From assembly GCF_014874095.1 (NCBI RefSeq), contig NZ_JADBEB010000001.1:2046001-2110000 (forward strand): DNA of 64,000 nucleotides, in the 5' to 3' direction. Both the position numbers and the translations under genes were made by a program. This document shows positions 7,764 through 15,630 of this stretch, in pieces; within the stretch, counting starts at the first letter, position 1, and each line of letters begins with the position of its first letter. Below the pieces are notes generated by a model. The model ran no database searches. It was not told the origin of the DNA and saw only the letters and a program-made list of their open reading frames with translations. Origin of the DNA: Plantactinospora soyae. GTDB taxonomy: Bacteria; Actinomycetota; Actinomycetes; Mycobacteriales; Micromonosporaceae.

Positions 7764-10253
7764 CTACTCCGGCGCCGCGGCCAGTTGGGCGGCGGGGACA
7801 CGCAGGGCGAGCGCGGCCGGAACCAGGCTCGCCAGCACGGCGGCGACCAGGCAGCACGCCGCGACCACCGTGATCGGCAACCAGGGAACGACGACCTCGG
7901 GCTGCGCCAGCACGTCGGCCAGCCGGGCCTTCAGCCCGGCCAGCATGGCGGCGGCCACCAGCGCGGCGAGCGCGGTCCCGGAGAGCCCGACGAGTACCGC
8001 CTCCAGCCCGATCATTCGGAGCACCTGACCGGGGGTGGCCCCGGTCAACCGCAGCACCGCCAGCTCCCGGCGCCGGTCGTGGGTCGCCATCACCAGCGTG
8101 TTCGCGATCGCGATGCTGGTGTAGAGCAGCGCCATCCCGAGTATCGCCAGCAGCGCCACCCGGTTCTGCTCGTACTGCTCGGCATCGCCCGCCACCAGGT
8201 GGTCGAGGGCCGGTGACACCCGACCGCCACCCGGGCCGGCGGCGTCGCCGAGCAGGGCCGGATCGCCGCCGTCCAGGTAGACGATGTCGGCGCTGCCGAC
8301 GGGCTGATGCGCCCGGCCCAGTTCCCAGGGCAGCAGCAGGGTGCGGTCGAGGTCGATCGAATCGGCGAGTACGGCCACCACGCGCAGCCGTACCTCGGTC
8401 GCGTCGGCGAGCCAGACCCGGACCTGCTCGCCGACCTGCCAGCCCATCGAGTGGCTCACCGCCACGGTGTCGGTGCCGGCCAACCCGTCGATCGAACCGG
8501 CCACGGTCGGCAGTCGTAGCACCCGGTCCAGTCCGGGGCCGACGTACCGGGCCGAGTAATGCTCGGGGTAGTCGCCGCTGTCCACGTACACCTCGGTCTG
8601 TCGGCTCGGCACGGCGGCGCGTACGCCGGCCACCTCGCGAAGCGCGGCGATGGTCGGCTCGGCCAGGCCGACCGGGCTGCTCGCGGTGGCCACGGCGGTG
8701 GCGGTGACCCGGTCCCGGGCGGACCGCTGCTCGCTCTGCCACAACGTCGCGGTCAGCGCCAGGGTGGTGGCCGCCATGCCGACGGTGACCAGGATCGGCG
8801 CGGCGGTGGCGGAGGTCCGGCGCACGGCACGCAGCGCGCTGGACCGGGCGATCGTGCCGACCTGGCCGCGCAGCGGGGCGCCGAGCAGGCGGACGAGTAC
8901 CCGGATCAGCACCGGCGCGAGCAGCCCGGCGGCGGTCAGGGCCAACTGGGCCACGAGCATGACCAGCGCCAGGCCGTCGGAGACCCCGATGTTCGGCAGC
9001 ACCGCCAGCAGCACCACCGCACCGCCGAGGAAGAGCAGCCCGAACAGCCAGCGCCCCCAACCCATGACCCGGTTGTCCACCGACGCCTCGCGGAGGGCCT
9101 CGATCGGGCGTACCCGGGCCGCCCGCCGGGCGGCCACCCCGGCGCCGACCAGCGCGACCAGTAGACCGACCCCGGACGCGGCGAGCAGCGGCCAGAGGAT
9201 GAACCGGGCGGTGAAATGCTCCGGCGCGAAGCCCGACCGGGCCAGCCAGTGCGCGTACGGCGGCGCGACGACCAGGCTCAGCGCGCTGCCGACCACCCCG
9301 GCCAGCAGGCCGACCAGCATCGCCTCGCCGAGCACCAGCCGGCGGATCTGTCGCGAGGTCGCACCGGTGGTGCGGAGCAGGGCGAACTCCCGGCGGCGCT
9401 GGGCGACGGCGAACGAGAAGGTGCCGGCGACCACGAAGATCGACACGAAGGTGGCCACCCCGGCGGTGGTGCCCAGCAGCGAGGCGGCGAGCGCCAGCGC
9501 GTCACTGTCCGTATCCGGTTCGGCTCCGCGCCGGTCGTCGCCGGTCAGCACCCGCATTCCCGGGGCGACGGCACGGACCCGGCCGGCCAGCGTGTCGGCG
9601 GGAACTCCACCGGAGGCCCGGAGCGCGACGGCGGTGATCCGGTCACCGGCCAGTCCGGCGGCGGCCCGGTCGGTGAGGTACATGACGGTCGGCAAGTTCT
9701 CGCCAGCGGCGGCGGCCGGCGTCAACACCCCGCTGACGGTCAGCGTCCGCGGACCGTCGGCGGTCTGCGTCCGTACCCGGTCGCCCATCCGGTGGTCGGT
9801 CGGCGCGGTGAGCACGACCTGGTCGTCCGCCGTCGGAGCGCCGCCGGCCAGTCCGGTGTACGCGCCGAGCGCGGCGGCCGACCACGGCCGGGCGATCCCG
9901 GCGGCTCCGGCCACCTCGATCGGTGCCTGGGTGGCCGGCACCGCCTCGGCGACCTCTGTCAACGCGGCCAGCCGGGCCGGCAGGTCGGCCGGCAGCGGAG
10001 CGGAGTACGCCGTGCCCGTCGTCGAGGTCATCCGCTCGTCGCCGGTACCGGTGCTGACCGAGACGGTGTTCGTGCCGGTGACCACCACGTCGGCGTGCCG
10101 GTACCACTGCGGGGCGCGATCCGTTCCGGCCACGCTGGCGGCCAGGGTGAGCCCGGTGGTCGCCAGGAGACAGACGCCGAGAGCGAGCGCGACGAAGGTG
10201 CCGACGAACGCGGTCCAGCGGGACCGGAAGGTCTGACCGGCGAGCGTCAGCAC
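7764..10253 (-). CDS. FtsX-family ABC transporter permease (MacB-like)
   Basis: About 829 residues. The N-terminal membrane helix (TAFVGTFVALALGVCLLATTG) is followed by a large extracytoplasmic MacB-PCD-like domain, three helices of a first FtsX core (around FVSIFVVAGTFSFAVAQRRREFALLR), a second external domain, and a second FtsX core near the C-terminus (MATHDRRRELAVLRLTGAT). Such permeases pair with an LolD/MacB ATPase for lipoprotein or peptide export. No ATPase gene lies next to it. The GTG at 10253 fits a GAAGG site; the longer ATG version at 10319 adds an atypical lead. Confidence 0.9.
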   Translation of the reverse strand: MLTLAGQTFRSRWTAFVGTFVALALGVCLLATTGLTLAASVAGTDRAPQWYRHADVVVTGTNTVSVSTGTGDERMTSTTGTAYSAPLPADLPARLAALTEVAEAVPATQAPIEVAGAAGIARPWSAAALGAYTGLAGGAPTADDQVVLTAPTDHRMGDRVRTQTADGPRTLTVSGVLTPAAAAGENLPTVMYLTDRAAAGLAGDRITAVALRASGGVPADTLAGRVRAVAPGMRVLTGDDRRGAEPDTDSDALALAASLLGTTAGVATFVSIFVVAGTFSFAVAQRRREFALLRTTGATSRQIRRLVLGEAMLVGLLAGVVGSALSLVVAPPYAHWLARSGFAPEHFTARFILWPLLAASGVGLLVALVGAGVAARRAARVRPIEALREASVDNRVMGWGRWLFGLLFLGGAVVLLAVLPNIGVSDGLALVMLVAQLALTAAGLLAPVLIRVLVRLLGAPLRGQVGTIARSSALRAVRRTSATAAPILVTVGMAATTLALTATLWQSEQRSARDRVTATAVATASSPVGLAEPTIAALREVAGVRAAVPSRQTEVYVDSGDYPEHYSARYVGPGLDRVLRLPTVAGSIDGLAGTDTVAVSHSMGWQVGEQVRVWLADATEVRLRVVAVLADSIDLDRTLLLPWELGRAHQPVGSADIVYLDGGDPALLGDAAGPGGGRVSPALDHLVAGDAEQYEQNRVALLAILGMALLYTSIAIANTLVMATHDRRRELAVLRLTGATPGQVLRMIGLEAVLVGLSGTALAALVAAAMLAGLKARLADVLAQPEVVVPWLPITVVAACCLVAAVLASLVPAALALRVPAAQLAAAPE

Positions 10254-10407
10254 GGCGTGACCTTCACCAACCGCAGTGCTTCCATGGCTCCGAGTCAATC
10301 GGAGCCGGCGGTCCGGCACACTCCCGGCGACCGGCGTCTCCCGGGTAGGGGCAGCCCTACCCGGGGATGCGGCACAGTGGAGCCCGGGGGTCGCGCCGAG
10401 TACCCGC

Positions 10408-11214
10408 TCAGACCGCGAAGGTCTCCGGGCGCTCGCTCGCCGGGGCCGGCGGGCGAGCCTTCCAGACCCCGAGCCGCTGCGCGGTGAGCCGGGCCACGTA
10501 CGCGGGATTGAGCACCATGTAGCGGTGCCAGAGCCGTTTCGGCTCCAGGCCGAACCGCCACAGCCACTCCAGGCCGACCCGCTGCATCCACGGCGGCGGC
10601 TTCTTCAGCAGTCCGGCGTGGTAGTCGAAGGCGGCTCCGACGGCCATCAGTGGCATGTCGAGCAGGGGCCGCATGGCGTAGGTGAAGACCTCCTGGCGGG
10701 GGCAGCCGAGACCGACCAGCACCAGTCGGGCGCCGGACGCCCGGATCCGGTCGGCGATCTCCGCGTCCTCGCCCGGTCGCACCGGCCGGAACTTCGACGA
10801 CTCCACACCGGCGATCTTCAGCGCCGGGAACATCCGCTCCAGCTGCGGGATCAACCGCGCGAGCGTGTCGTCCGTGGACCCGTACAGGTAGACCGGCATG
10901 CCCTCGTCGGCGAACCGGGACAGGACGCTCAGCGTCAGGTCCGGGCCGTAGACCCGCTCGGCGAGGGCGGCGCGGTGTAGCAGGTTGAGTGCCCACCGGA
11001 CCGGCTGTCCGTCCGGGGTGACCACGTCGAAGGCGTTGAGCCGGGCGTTGTGCGCCGGATCGAGTACCCCGGTCATCACCCCGTGTACGGCGAGCGCGGT
11101 CAGCGCCAACGACTGGCGCTCGCGCCCGGCGGTCACCACCTGCTCGGTCGCCGCCTCGTAGTCGATCGCGTCGACCAGCACGCCCAGCACATTGCGCTTA
11201 CCCCGCGAGATCAC
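10408..11214 (-). CDS. WecB/TagA/CpsF family glycosyltransferase
   Basis: 268-residue cytoplasmic GT26-family enzyme. Family features seen: NVLGVLVDAIDYEAA at the N-terminus, TPDGQPVRWAL (the conserved Thr-Pro-Asp-Gly active-site region), GSTDDTLARL, VGLGCPRQEVF, and VGAAFDYHAG. These enzymes transfer HexNAc or ManNAc from UDP to a polyprenyl-PP-linked acceptor in wall-polymer or capsule assembly. GTG start at 11214, whose GTGA overlaps the stop of a 26-codon mini-ORF. It is probably co-transcribed with the epimerase at 11356-12429. Confidence 0.9.
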   Translation of the reverse strand: MISRGKRNVLGVLVDAIDYEAATEQVVTAGRERQSLALTALAVHGVMTGVLDPAHNARLNAFDVVTPDGQPVRWALNLLHRAALAERVYGPDLTLSVLSRFADEGMPVYLYGSTDDTLARLIPQLERMFPALKIAGVESSKFRPVRPGEDAEIADRIRASGARLVLVGLGCPRQEVFTYAMRPLLDMPLMAVGAAFDYHAGLLKKPPPWMQRVGLEWLWRFGLEPKRLWHRYMVLNPAYVARLTAQRLGVWKARPPAPASERPETFAV

Positions 11215-11291
11215 GGCCTCTCCTCGCTGCGCTCGTCGACCCCGTGACCGTGATAGCGGAGCTGGCTGGTTCGCTCGCTGCGCTCGCTCAC
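11211..11291 (-). CDS. Mini-ORF 2 between epimerase and wecB-like gene (26 aa)
   Basis: GTG start at 11291-11289 overlaps the stop of mini-ORF 1, and its TGA at 11213-11211 overlaps the GTG of the glycosyltransferase. Predicted peptide begins [17 protein letters not shown] and ends with the same DERSEERP tail as mini-ORF 1. It carries GAGGAGAGG just before its own stop, which serves as the ribosome site of the next gene. I infer a role in passing ribosomes along rather than a functional peptide. Confidence 0.35.
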   Translation of the reverse strand: MSERSERTSQLRYHGHGVDERSEERP

Positions 11292-11348
11292 GGCCTCTCC
11301 TCGCTGCGCTCGTCGACCCCGTGATCGTGATAGCGGAGCCGACTGGTT
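11211..11348. repeat. Tandem direct repeat, 61-bp units, 77-bp period
   Basis: Two near-identical 61-bp units at 11211-11271 and 11288-11348 with few substitutions, joined by 16 bp (CGCTCGCTGCGCTCGC). On the minus strand each unit contains a ribosome site followed by GTGA. It fills the whole spacer between the epimerase and glycosyltransferase genes. Confidence 0.9.
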
Positions 11349-11359
11349 TGGGCGCTCAC
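11288..11359 (-). CDS. Mini-ORF 1 between epimerase and wecB-like gene (23 aa)
   Basis: GTG at 11359-11357 overlaps the TGA of the upstream epimerase gene (GTGA). The frame runs 23 codons and stops at 11290-11288, overlapping the GTG of mini-ORF 2. The peptide ends [15 protein letters not shown], nearly the same as mini-ORF 2. It is too short for a domain, and the repeated tail shows that it arose by duplication. Confidence 0.35.
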   Translation of the reverse strand: MSAQTSRLRYHDHGVDERSEERP

Positions 11360-12429
11360 GTTACAGGCACCCACTTGTCGACGTTGGCGGCGTGGATCTC
11401 CTGGAGAATCATCGGTACGTCGTAGATCTGCTTCCAGTCCGGATAGTCCCGCTGGAAGGCGGCGTTGGAGCCGATCCACCACTGGTGGTCGCCGACCCGG
11501 TTCGCCTCGTGGTACTCGGTGATCATCTCCTGGCCGGTGATCTGCTCGGCCAGGGCGAACGCCTCAAGGTGCGAGCAGTTGGAGTGCCGCCCGCCACCGA
11601 GGTTGTAGACCGCCGCCGACCGGGGCGCGCGGAAGAACGCCTCGAAGGCGCCGACCACGTCGTGGCTGTGGATCGCGTCCCGGACCATCTTGCCCTTGTA
11701 GCCGAAGATCTTGTACGTCCGCCGCTCCATGTTGCACCGCATGACGTACCCGAGGTAGCCGTGCAGTTCGGTGGCGGAGTGCGCCGGGCCGGTCAGCGTG
11801 CCGCCCCGGAAGCAGGCGGTACGCATGCCGAAGTACCGCCCGTACTCCTGCACCATCACGTCGGCGGCCACCTTCGAGGCGCCGAAGACGGAGTGCAGCG
11901 AGCCGTCGATCGACATGTCCTCCTTGATGCCGTCGAAGTAGGGGTGGTCCGCCGCCAGCTCCCAGCGGGTCTCCTGCTCGACCAGCGGAAGGCTGTTCGG
12001 CCGGTCGCCGTAGACCTTGTTCGTCGAGCAGTGGATGACGGGGGCACCGATGCAGTGTTCCCGCACGTTCTGCAGGACGTTCAGGGTGCCGCCCGCGTTG
12101 ACGTCGAAGTCGGTGAACGGGTCGCGCAGGGCCCAGTCGTGTGACGGCTGCGCGGCAGTGTGGATCACCACAGCGATGTCGCGGCCGTACCGCCGGAAGA
12201 TCCCCGCTAGCGCGTCCCGATCCCGGATGTCGACGTCGTGGTGCGTGTACGCGTCGCCAAGATCACTAGTCAGCCGCAGAACGTTCCAGGCTGTGGACGC
12301 CTCCGCGCCGAAGAACTGGCTGCGCATGTCGTTGTCGATACCGACCACGTCCAGCCCGAGCCCGGCAAAGTGCCGGACCGCCTCGGATCCGATCAGGCCA
12401 CCGGATCCGGTCACCAACGCGACACTCAC
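11356..12429 (-). CDS. NAD-dependent epimerase/dehydratase, CDP-paratose 2-epimerase-like
   Basis: 357-residue extended SDR that modifies a nucleotide sugar in the cytoplasm. TGSGGLIG (residues 7-14) is the NAD-binding loop; [19 protein letters not shown] and [10 protein letters not shown] are the motifs of the CDP-paratose (tyvelose) epimerase branch. At the usual YxxxK site it has Phe182-GAS-Lys186, so the usual catalytic Tyr is replaced. I recall Phe here in related actinobacterial proteins, so this may be a family trait. It lies upstream of the WecB-like gene, so it probably supplies a sugar for a surface glycan. The exact substrate is not determinable. Confidence 0.85.
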   Translation of the reverse strand: MSVALVTGSGGLIGSEAVRHFAGLGLDVVGIDNDMRSQFFGAEASTAWNVLRLTSDLGDAYTHHDVDIRDRDALAGIFRRYGRDIAVVIHTAAQPSHDWALRDPFTDFDVNAGGTLNVLQNVREHCIGAPVIHCSTNKVYGDRPNSLPLVEQETRWELAADHPYFDGIKEDMSIDGSLHSVFGASKVAADVMVQEYGRYFGMRTACFRGGTLTGPAHSATELHGYLGYVMRCNMERRTYKIFGYKGKMVRDAIHSHDVVGAFEAFFRAPRSAAVYNLGGGRHSNCSHLEAFALAEQITGQEMITEYHEANRVGDHQWWIGSNAAFQRDYPDWKQIYDVPMILQEIHAANVDKWVPVT

Positions 12430-12502
12430 ACGTCACTCCTGGTTCGCCCACGGGTCGGAAACCACCGGAGCATAGCGCGGTGGCGCCTTTGCCCCGATAT
12501 GA

Positions 12503-12536
12503 ACGAGGGGCCCCGTGTTCCCACGGAGCCCCTCGT
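12503..12536 (-). terminator. Terminator after tRNA-Leu
   Basis: A near-perfect hairpin with 15-bp arms (12503-12517 and 12522-12536) and a TTCC loop, starting six bases downstream of the tRNA 3' end on the minus strand. No long U-run follows, as is usual in actinomycetes. Confidence 0.75.
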
Positions 12537-12541
12537 AGCGG

Positions 12542-12624
12542 TGGGGAAGGGGGGAGTTGAACCCCCACGCCCTTTCGGGCACACGGACCTGAACCGTGCG
12601 CGTCTGCCATTCCGCCACTTCCCC
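12542..12624 (-). tRNA. tRNA-Leu (anticodon CAG)
   Basis: Minus strand. Acceptor GGGGAAG pairs with CTTCCCC (12543-12549). The anticodon loop TTCAGGT gives CAG, reading CUG. A long variable arm (TGCCCGAAAGGGCG) marks a class II tRNA, and the T loop is GGTTCAACTCC-like. The discriminator is A and CCA is not encoded in full. A tRNA-Leu upstream of the fhaA operon is a familiar arrangement in actinobacteria. Confidence 0.97.
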
Positions 12625-12743
12625 TTGCAAGGCCGACCCGCGTCGCCCCGCGTTCACTTCAGAACGCGGACCAACCGGCCCGTCCCCGAGCGTGCCACAG
12701 GACCATAACAATTCTGTCCGGAGCCCGCTCTTCGGCATGTGCC

Positions 12744-12763
12744 GGGACATACTACGCTGTCCC
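12744..12763. promoter_or_regulatory. Inverted repeat in fhaA-operon promoter region
   Basis: GGGACA-N8-TGTCCC lies in the 296-bp gap between tRNA-Leu (5' end at 12624) and fhaA. No gene is visible in the gap. The inverted repeat is about 160 bp from the fhaA start and could be an operator or a promoter-overlapping hairpin. Speculative. Confidence 0.3.
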
Positions 12764-12920
12764 TACTGCCACCACGGGCGTTACCGCTCGCGGCGGATGG
12801 AAGAGTAGCACGACAAAACCCGGCTGCTGATAGAGGCCGGCAGCAGGCGGCCGAGCGGCGTGCGAGCCGTACGTGCAACGGCCGGATACCATCATGTCCT
12901 CGGAACCCGAGGAGGAGCCG

Positions 12921-13697
12921 GTGAGCGTGCTGCAACGCTTTGAGAAGCGTCTGGAGGGCCTGGTAGAGGGGGCCTTCGCAAAGGTGTTCAAAGGGGTCGT
13001 GCACCCCGTCGAGATCCTCAACGCGATGCAGCGGGAGGCGGAGGCGCACAAGGCGATCCTCGCCGGTGGGCGCACTCTCGTACCTAACCGCTACGTGATC
13101 GATCTCTCACCATATGACCACAGTCGGCTGGCGCCGTACGCCGCCGCGCTCGCCCAGGAGCTGGCACAGTCCCAGGCCGAGTTCATCGGCGAGCAGGCGT
13201 GGACCGTCTACGGCGACGTCATCGTCGAGATCGAGCGCGGGGACGGACTGGACACCGGGATGTTCCGGGTCACCGCCGAGGTCTACACCGGTGGCGACGT
13301 GGCGCCCGTGCACCAGTCGTCGCCGTACGACCAGCCTGGCGGGCCCCAGCCCGGCTACCCGCCGTACGACCAGGGCGGCGGCTACGGTCCGCCACCCGGA
13401 CACGGTGGCGGTGGGCGCAACATCCGGCTCGTCTCGGGCGACGGACGGACGTACCCGTTGCAGATGGGCTCCACGGTGCTCGGCCGGGGTGACCAGGCCA
13501 ACCTGCGGCTGCCGGACGTCGGCATCTCCCGCCGGCACGCGCGGCTTGACTTCGACGGCGCCCAGGTGGTGCTGACCGATCTCGGGTCGACGAACGGCAC
13601 CATGGTCAACGGCCAGCGGGTCTCGGCCGTGGCGCTGAACCCGGGCGACATGATCCAGCTCGGTACGACCACCCTGACGTTCCGCGTGGACGGTTAA
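12921..13697 (+). CDS. fhaA: FhaA: DUF3662 and FHA domain protein
   Basis: About 258 residues. An N-terminal DUF3662 helical domain (about 1-120, starting VSVLQRFEKRLEGLVEGAF), a Gly/Pro/Tyr-rich linker (about 130-165) and a C-terminal FHA domain (about 170-258) with the phosphothreonine-binding GRGD, SRRHA and GSTNGT motifs. In mycobacteria FhaA binds phosphorylated MviN and PknB targets to brake peptidoglycan synthesis. The GTG at 12921 is chosen over ATG 12873 because GAGGAGGAG lies directly before it. First gene of the seven-gene operon. Confidence 0.93.
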   Translation: MSVLQRFEKRLEGLVEGAFAKVFKGVVHPVEILNAMQREAEAHKAILAGGRTLVPNRYVIDLSPYDHSRLAPYAAALAQELAQSQAEFIGEQAWTVYGDVIVEIERGDGLDTGMFRVTAEVYTGGDVAPVHQSSPYDQPGGPQPGYPPYDQGGGYGPPPGHGGGGRNIRLVSGDGRTYPLQMGSTVLGRGDQANLRLPDVGISRRHARLDFDGAQVVLTDLGSTNGTMVNGQRVSAVALNPGDMIQLGTTTLTFRVDG

Positions 13698-13701
13698 CAC
13701 C

Positions 13702-14184
13702 TTGCCCCCATTCGTCATCACCGTCGCCCGGATCGGGTTCATCGTCCTGCTGTGGATCTTCGTGTTCACGGTGGTCGGAGTGATCCGCCGGGACCTCTTC
13801 GCGGGAGCGAGGTCCAGTCGCCTCGTCGCCGCGCCGCGTGGCGTGGGGGCCGTGCTGGGGAACAACAAACCGGCGAAGGTCAAGCGGGGACGGGCGGCCC
13901 ATCAACTGGTCGTCACCGCCGGCCAGCTCGCCGGCACCCGGATAACACTCGGCGAGGCGCAGATCACCATCGGCCGGGCGGAGGACTCGACGCTGGTCAT
14001 CACCGACGACTACGCGTCGGCCCGGCACGCCCGGCTCGTGCCCCGGTCCGGACAGTGGTTCGTCGAAGATCTCGGCTCGACTAACGGGACCTACCTCGAT
14101 CGCGCTAAGGTCACCGGACCTACCCCCGTCCCCCTCGGCGTGCCGATCCGGATCGGCCGCACTTCCCTCGAATTACGGCCATGA
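13702..14184 (+). CDS. fhaB: FhaB/FipA: membrane-anchored FHA protein
   Basis: About 160 residues. An N-terminal transmembrane helix (about 6-26, VARIGFIVLLWIFVFTVVGVI) and a cytoplasmic FHA domain (about 65-160) with GRAEDS, SARHA and DLGSTNGTYLDRAKV. In mycobacteria FhaB (FipA) binds phosphorylated partners such as FtsZ/FtsQ complexes. The start is TTG at 13702, four bases after the fhaA stop, with no strong ribosome site, so expression is likely coupled to fhaA. The stop overlaps the pstP start (ATGA). Confidence 0.92.
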   Translation: MPPFVITVARIGFIVLLWIFVFTVVGVIRRDLFAGARSSRLVAAPRGVGAVLGNNKPAKVKRGRAAHQLVVTAGQLAGTRITLGEAQITIGRAEDSTLVITDDYASARHARLVPRSGQWFVEDLGSTNGTYLDRAKVTGPTPVPLGVPIRIGRTSLELRP

Positions 14185-15599
14185 CTCTGACCATGCGTTA
14201 TGCGGCGCACAGCGACCGCGGGCTGATCCGAGACGGCAATCAAGACTCCGTCTATGCCGGGCCACGGCTTCTCGCCGTGGCTGATGGCATGGGTGGTATG
14301 GCCGCCGGTGATGTCGCCAGCAACATCGTCATCGGTGCCATGGCCCCGCTCGACGAGGACGTCCCTGGTGACGCCCTTGTCGACGCGTTGCGTTCGGCCG
14401 TGGACACCGCCAACCAGCAGTTGCGCGACACCGTGGACGCCAATCCGCATCTGGAGGGGATGGGCACGACGCTCACCGCTCTGCTGTTCTCGGGCAGCAA
14501 GATCGGCATGGTGCACATCGGTGACTCCCGCGCATACCTGCTCCGAGAGGGCGAATTCGCCCAGGTCACCAAGGACGACACGTACGTCCAGATGCTGGTC
14601 GACGAGGGCCGGATCAGTCTGGAGGAGGCGAGTAGCCACCCCCAGCGGTCCCTACTCACCCGGGCCCTGGACGGTCGCGACATCGACCCCGAATACTCGG
14701 TCCGCCAAGTGCTGCGCGGCGACCGATACCTCATCTGCAGTGACGGGCTCTCCGGAGTCGTCAGCGCGGAGACCATCGGGGACACGCTGCGCAACCACCA
14801 GGATCCCCAGGCGTGCGTCGAGCGGCTGGTGCAGCTCGCGCTGCGCGGCGGTGGTCCCGACAACATCACCGTGATCATCGCGGACGCGACCGACCAGGAC
14901 ATCGTGGAGGCGGCGCCGATCGTCGGTGGCGCGGCGGCCCGGGATCGCGGGATGGCGACCTCGGCCGACGAGTCCACGCCGGCGGCCCGTGCGTCCGCGC
15001 TCTCCCCGCCCCGTCCGGCCAGCCCGGAGTCGACCGAGTCCGACTCGGGAGGCGACGAGGACTCCGAGCGGCCCCGGCGGCGTCCGCTGCGGACCGCGCT
15101 GCTGGTCGTGGTGCTGCTCGGCCTCGTCGGCGGCGGGCTCTGGTTCGGCTGGAGCGTCACCCAGCGGCAGTACTACGTCGGTGCCACCGACGACGGCCAG
15201 TTGGCGGTCTTCCAGGGGGTTCCGGGCCGGATCGCCGGTCTCGACCTGTCGAAGGTGCACGCGACCAGCCCCACCGAGCTGGACGACCTGACCGATGCCG
15301 CCCAGGAGCAGGTCAAGCAGGGCATCCAGGCGGAGGACCAGCCCGACGCCGAACGGCGGCTCGCCGAGCTGACCAACGACGACCCGGGCAACCCCAACCT
15401 GAAGCCGCTCTGTCCGTCGAGCGCGGCGCCGACTGTCACGCCCACGGTGAGCGCCACCACGCCACCGCCGGCCACGCCGGACACCACCCCCGACCCGACC
15501 GTGCGAGCAACCGCCACCCCGGCGGGTACGCCCGACGCGCCACCGTCCGACCCGATCCCGCCGGTCAGCGACCCTGCGGGATGCCGGTCGATCGAGTGA
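14181..15599 (+). CDS. pstP: PstP: PP2C-type Ser/Thr phosphatase
   Basis: 472 residues. A cytoplasmic PP2C domain (about 1-240) with metal-binding motifs DGNQDS, VADGMGGMAAGD, GDSRAYL and the late GGPDNIT; a linker; one transmembrane helix (about 303-323, TALLVVVLLGLVGGGLWFGW); and an extracellular Thr/Pro-rich tail of about 150 residues. It dephosphorylates PknA/PknB and their targets and so resets the operon's kinases. ATGA overlap with fhaB. The extracellular tail is longer than a minimal PstP but usual for actinomycetes. Confidence 0.96.
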   Translation: MTLTMRYAAHSDRGLIRDGNQDSVYAGPRLLAVADGMGGMAAGDVASNIVIGAMAPLDEDVPGDALVDALRSAVDTANQQLRDTVDANPHLEGMGTTLTALLFSGSKIGMVHIGDSRAYLLREGEFAQVTKDDTYVQMLVDEGRISLEEASSHPQRSLLTRALDGRDIDPEYSVRQVLRGDRYLICSDGLSGVVSAETIGDTLRNHQDPQACVERLVQLALRGGGPDNITVIIADATDQDIVEAAPIVGGAAARDRGMATSADESTPAARASALSPPRPASPESTESDSGGDEDSERPRRRPLRTALLVVVLLGLVGGGLWFGWSVTQRQYYVGATDDGQLAVFQGVPGRIAGLDLSKVHATSPTELDDLTDAAQEQVKQGIQAEDQPDAERRLAELTNDDPGNPNLKPLCPSSAAPTVTPTVSATTPPPATPDTTPDPTVRATATPAGTPDAPPSDPIPPVSDPAGCRSIE

Positions 15600-15630
15600 G
15601 CGTCAGCTCCGACGATCCGAGGGAATTCTC

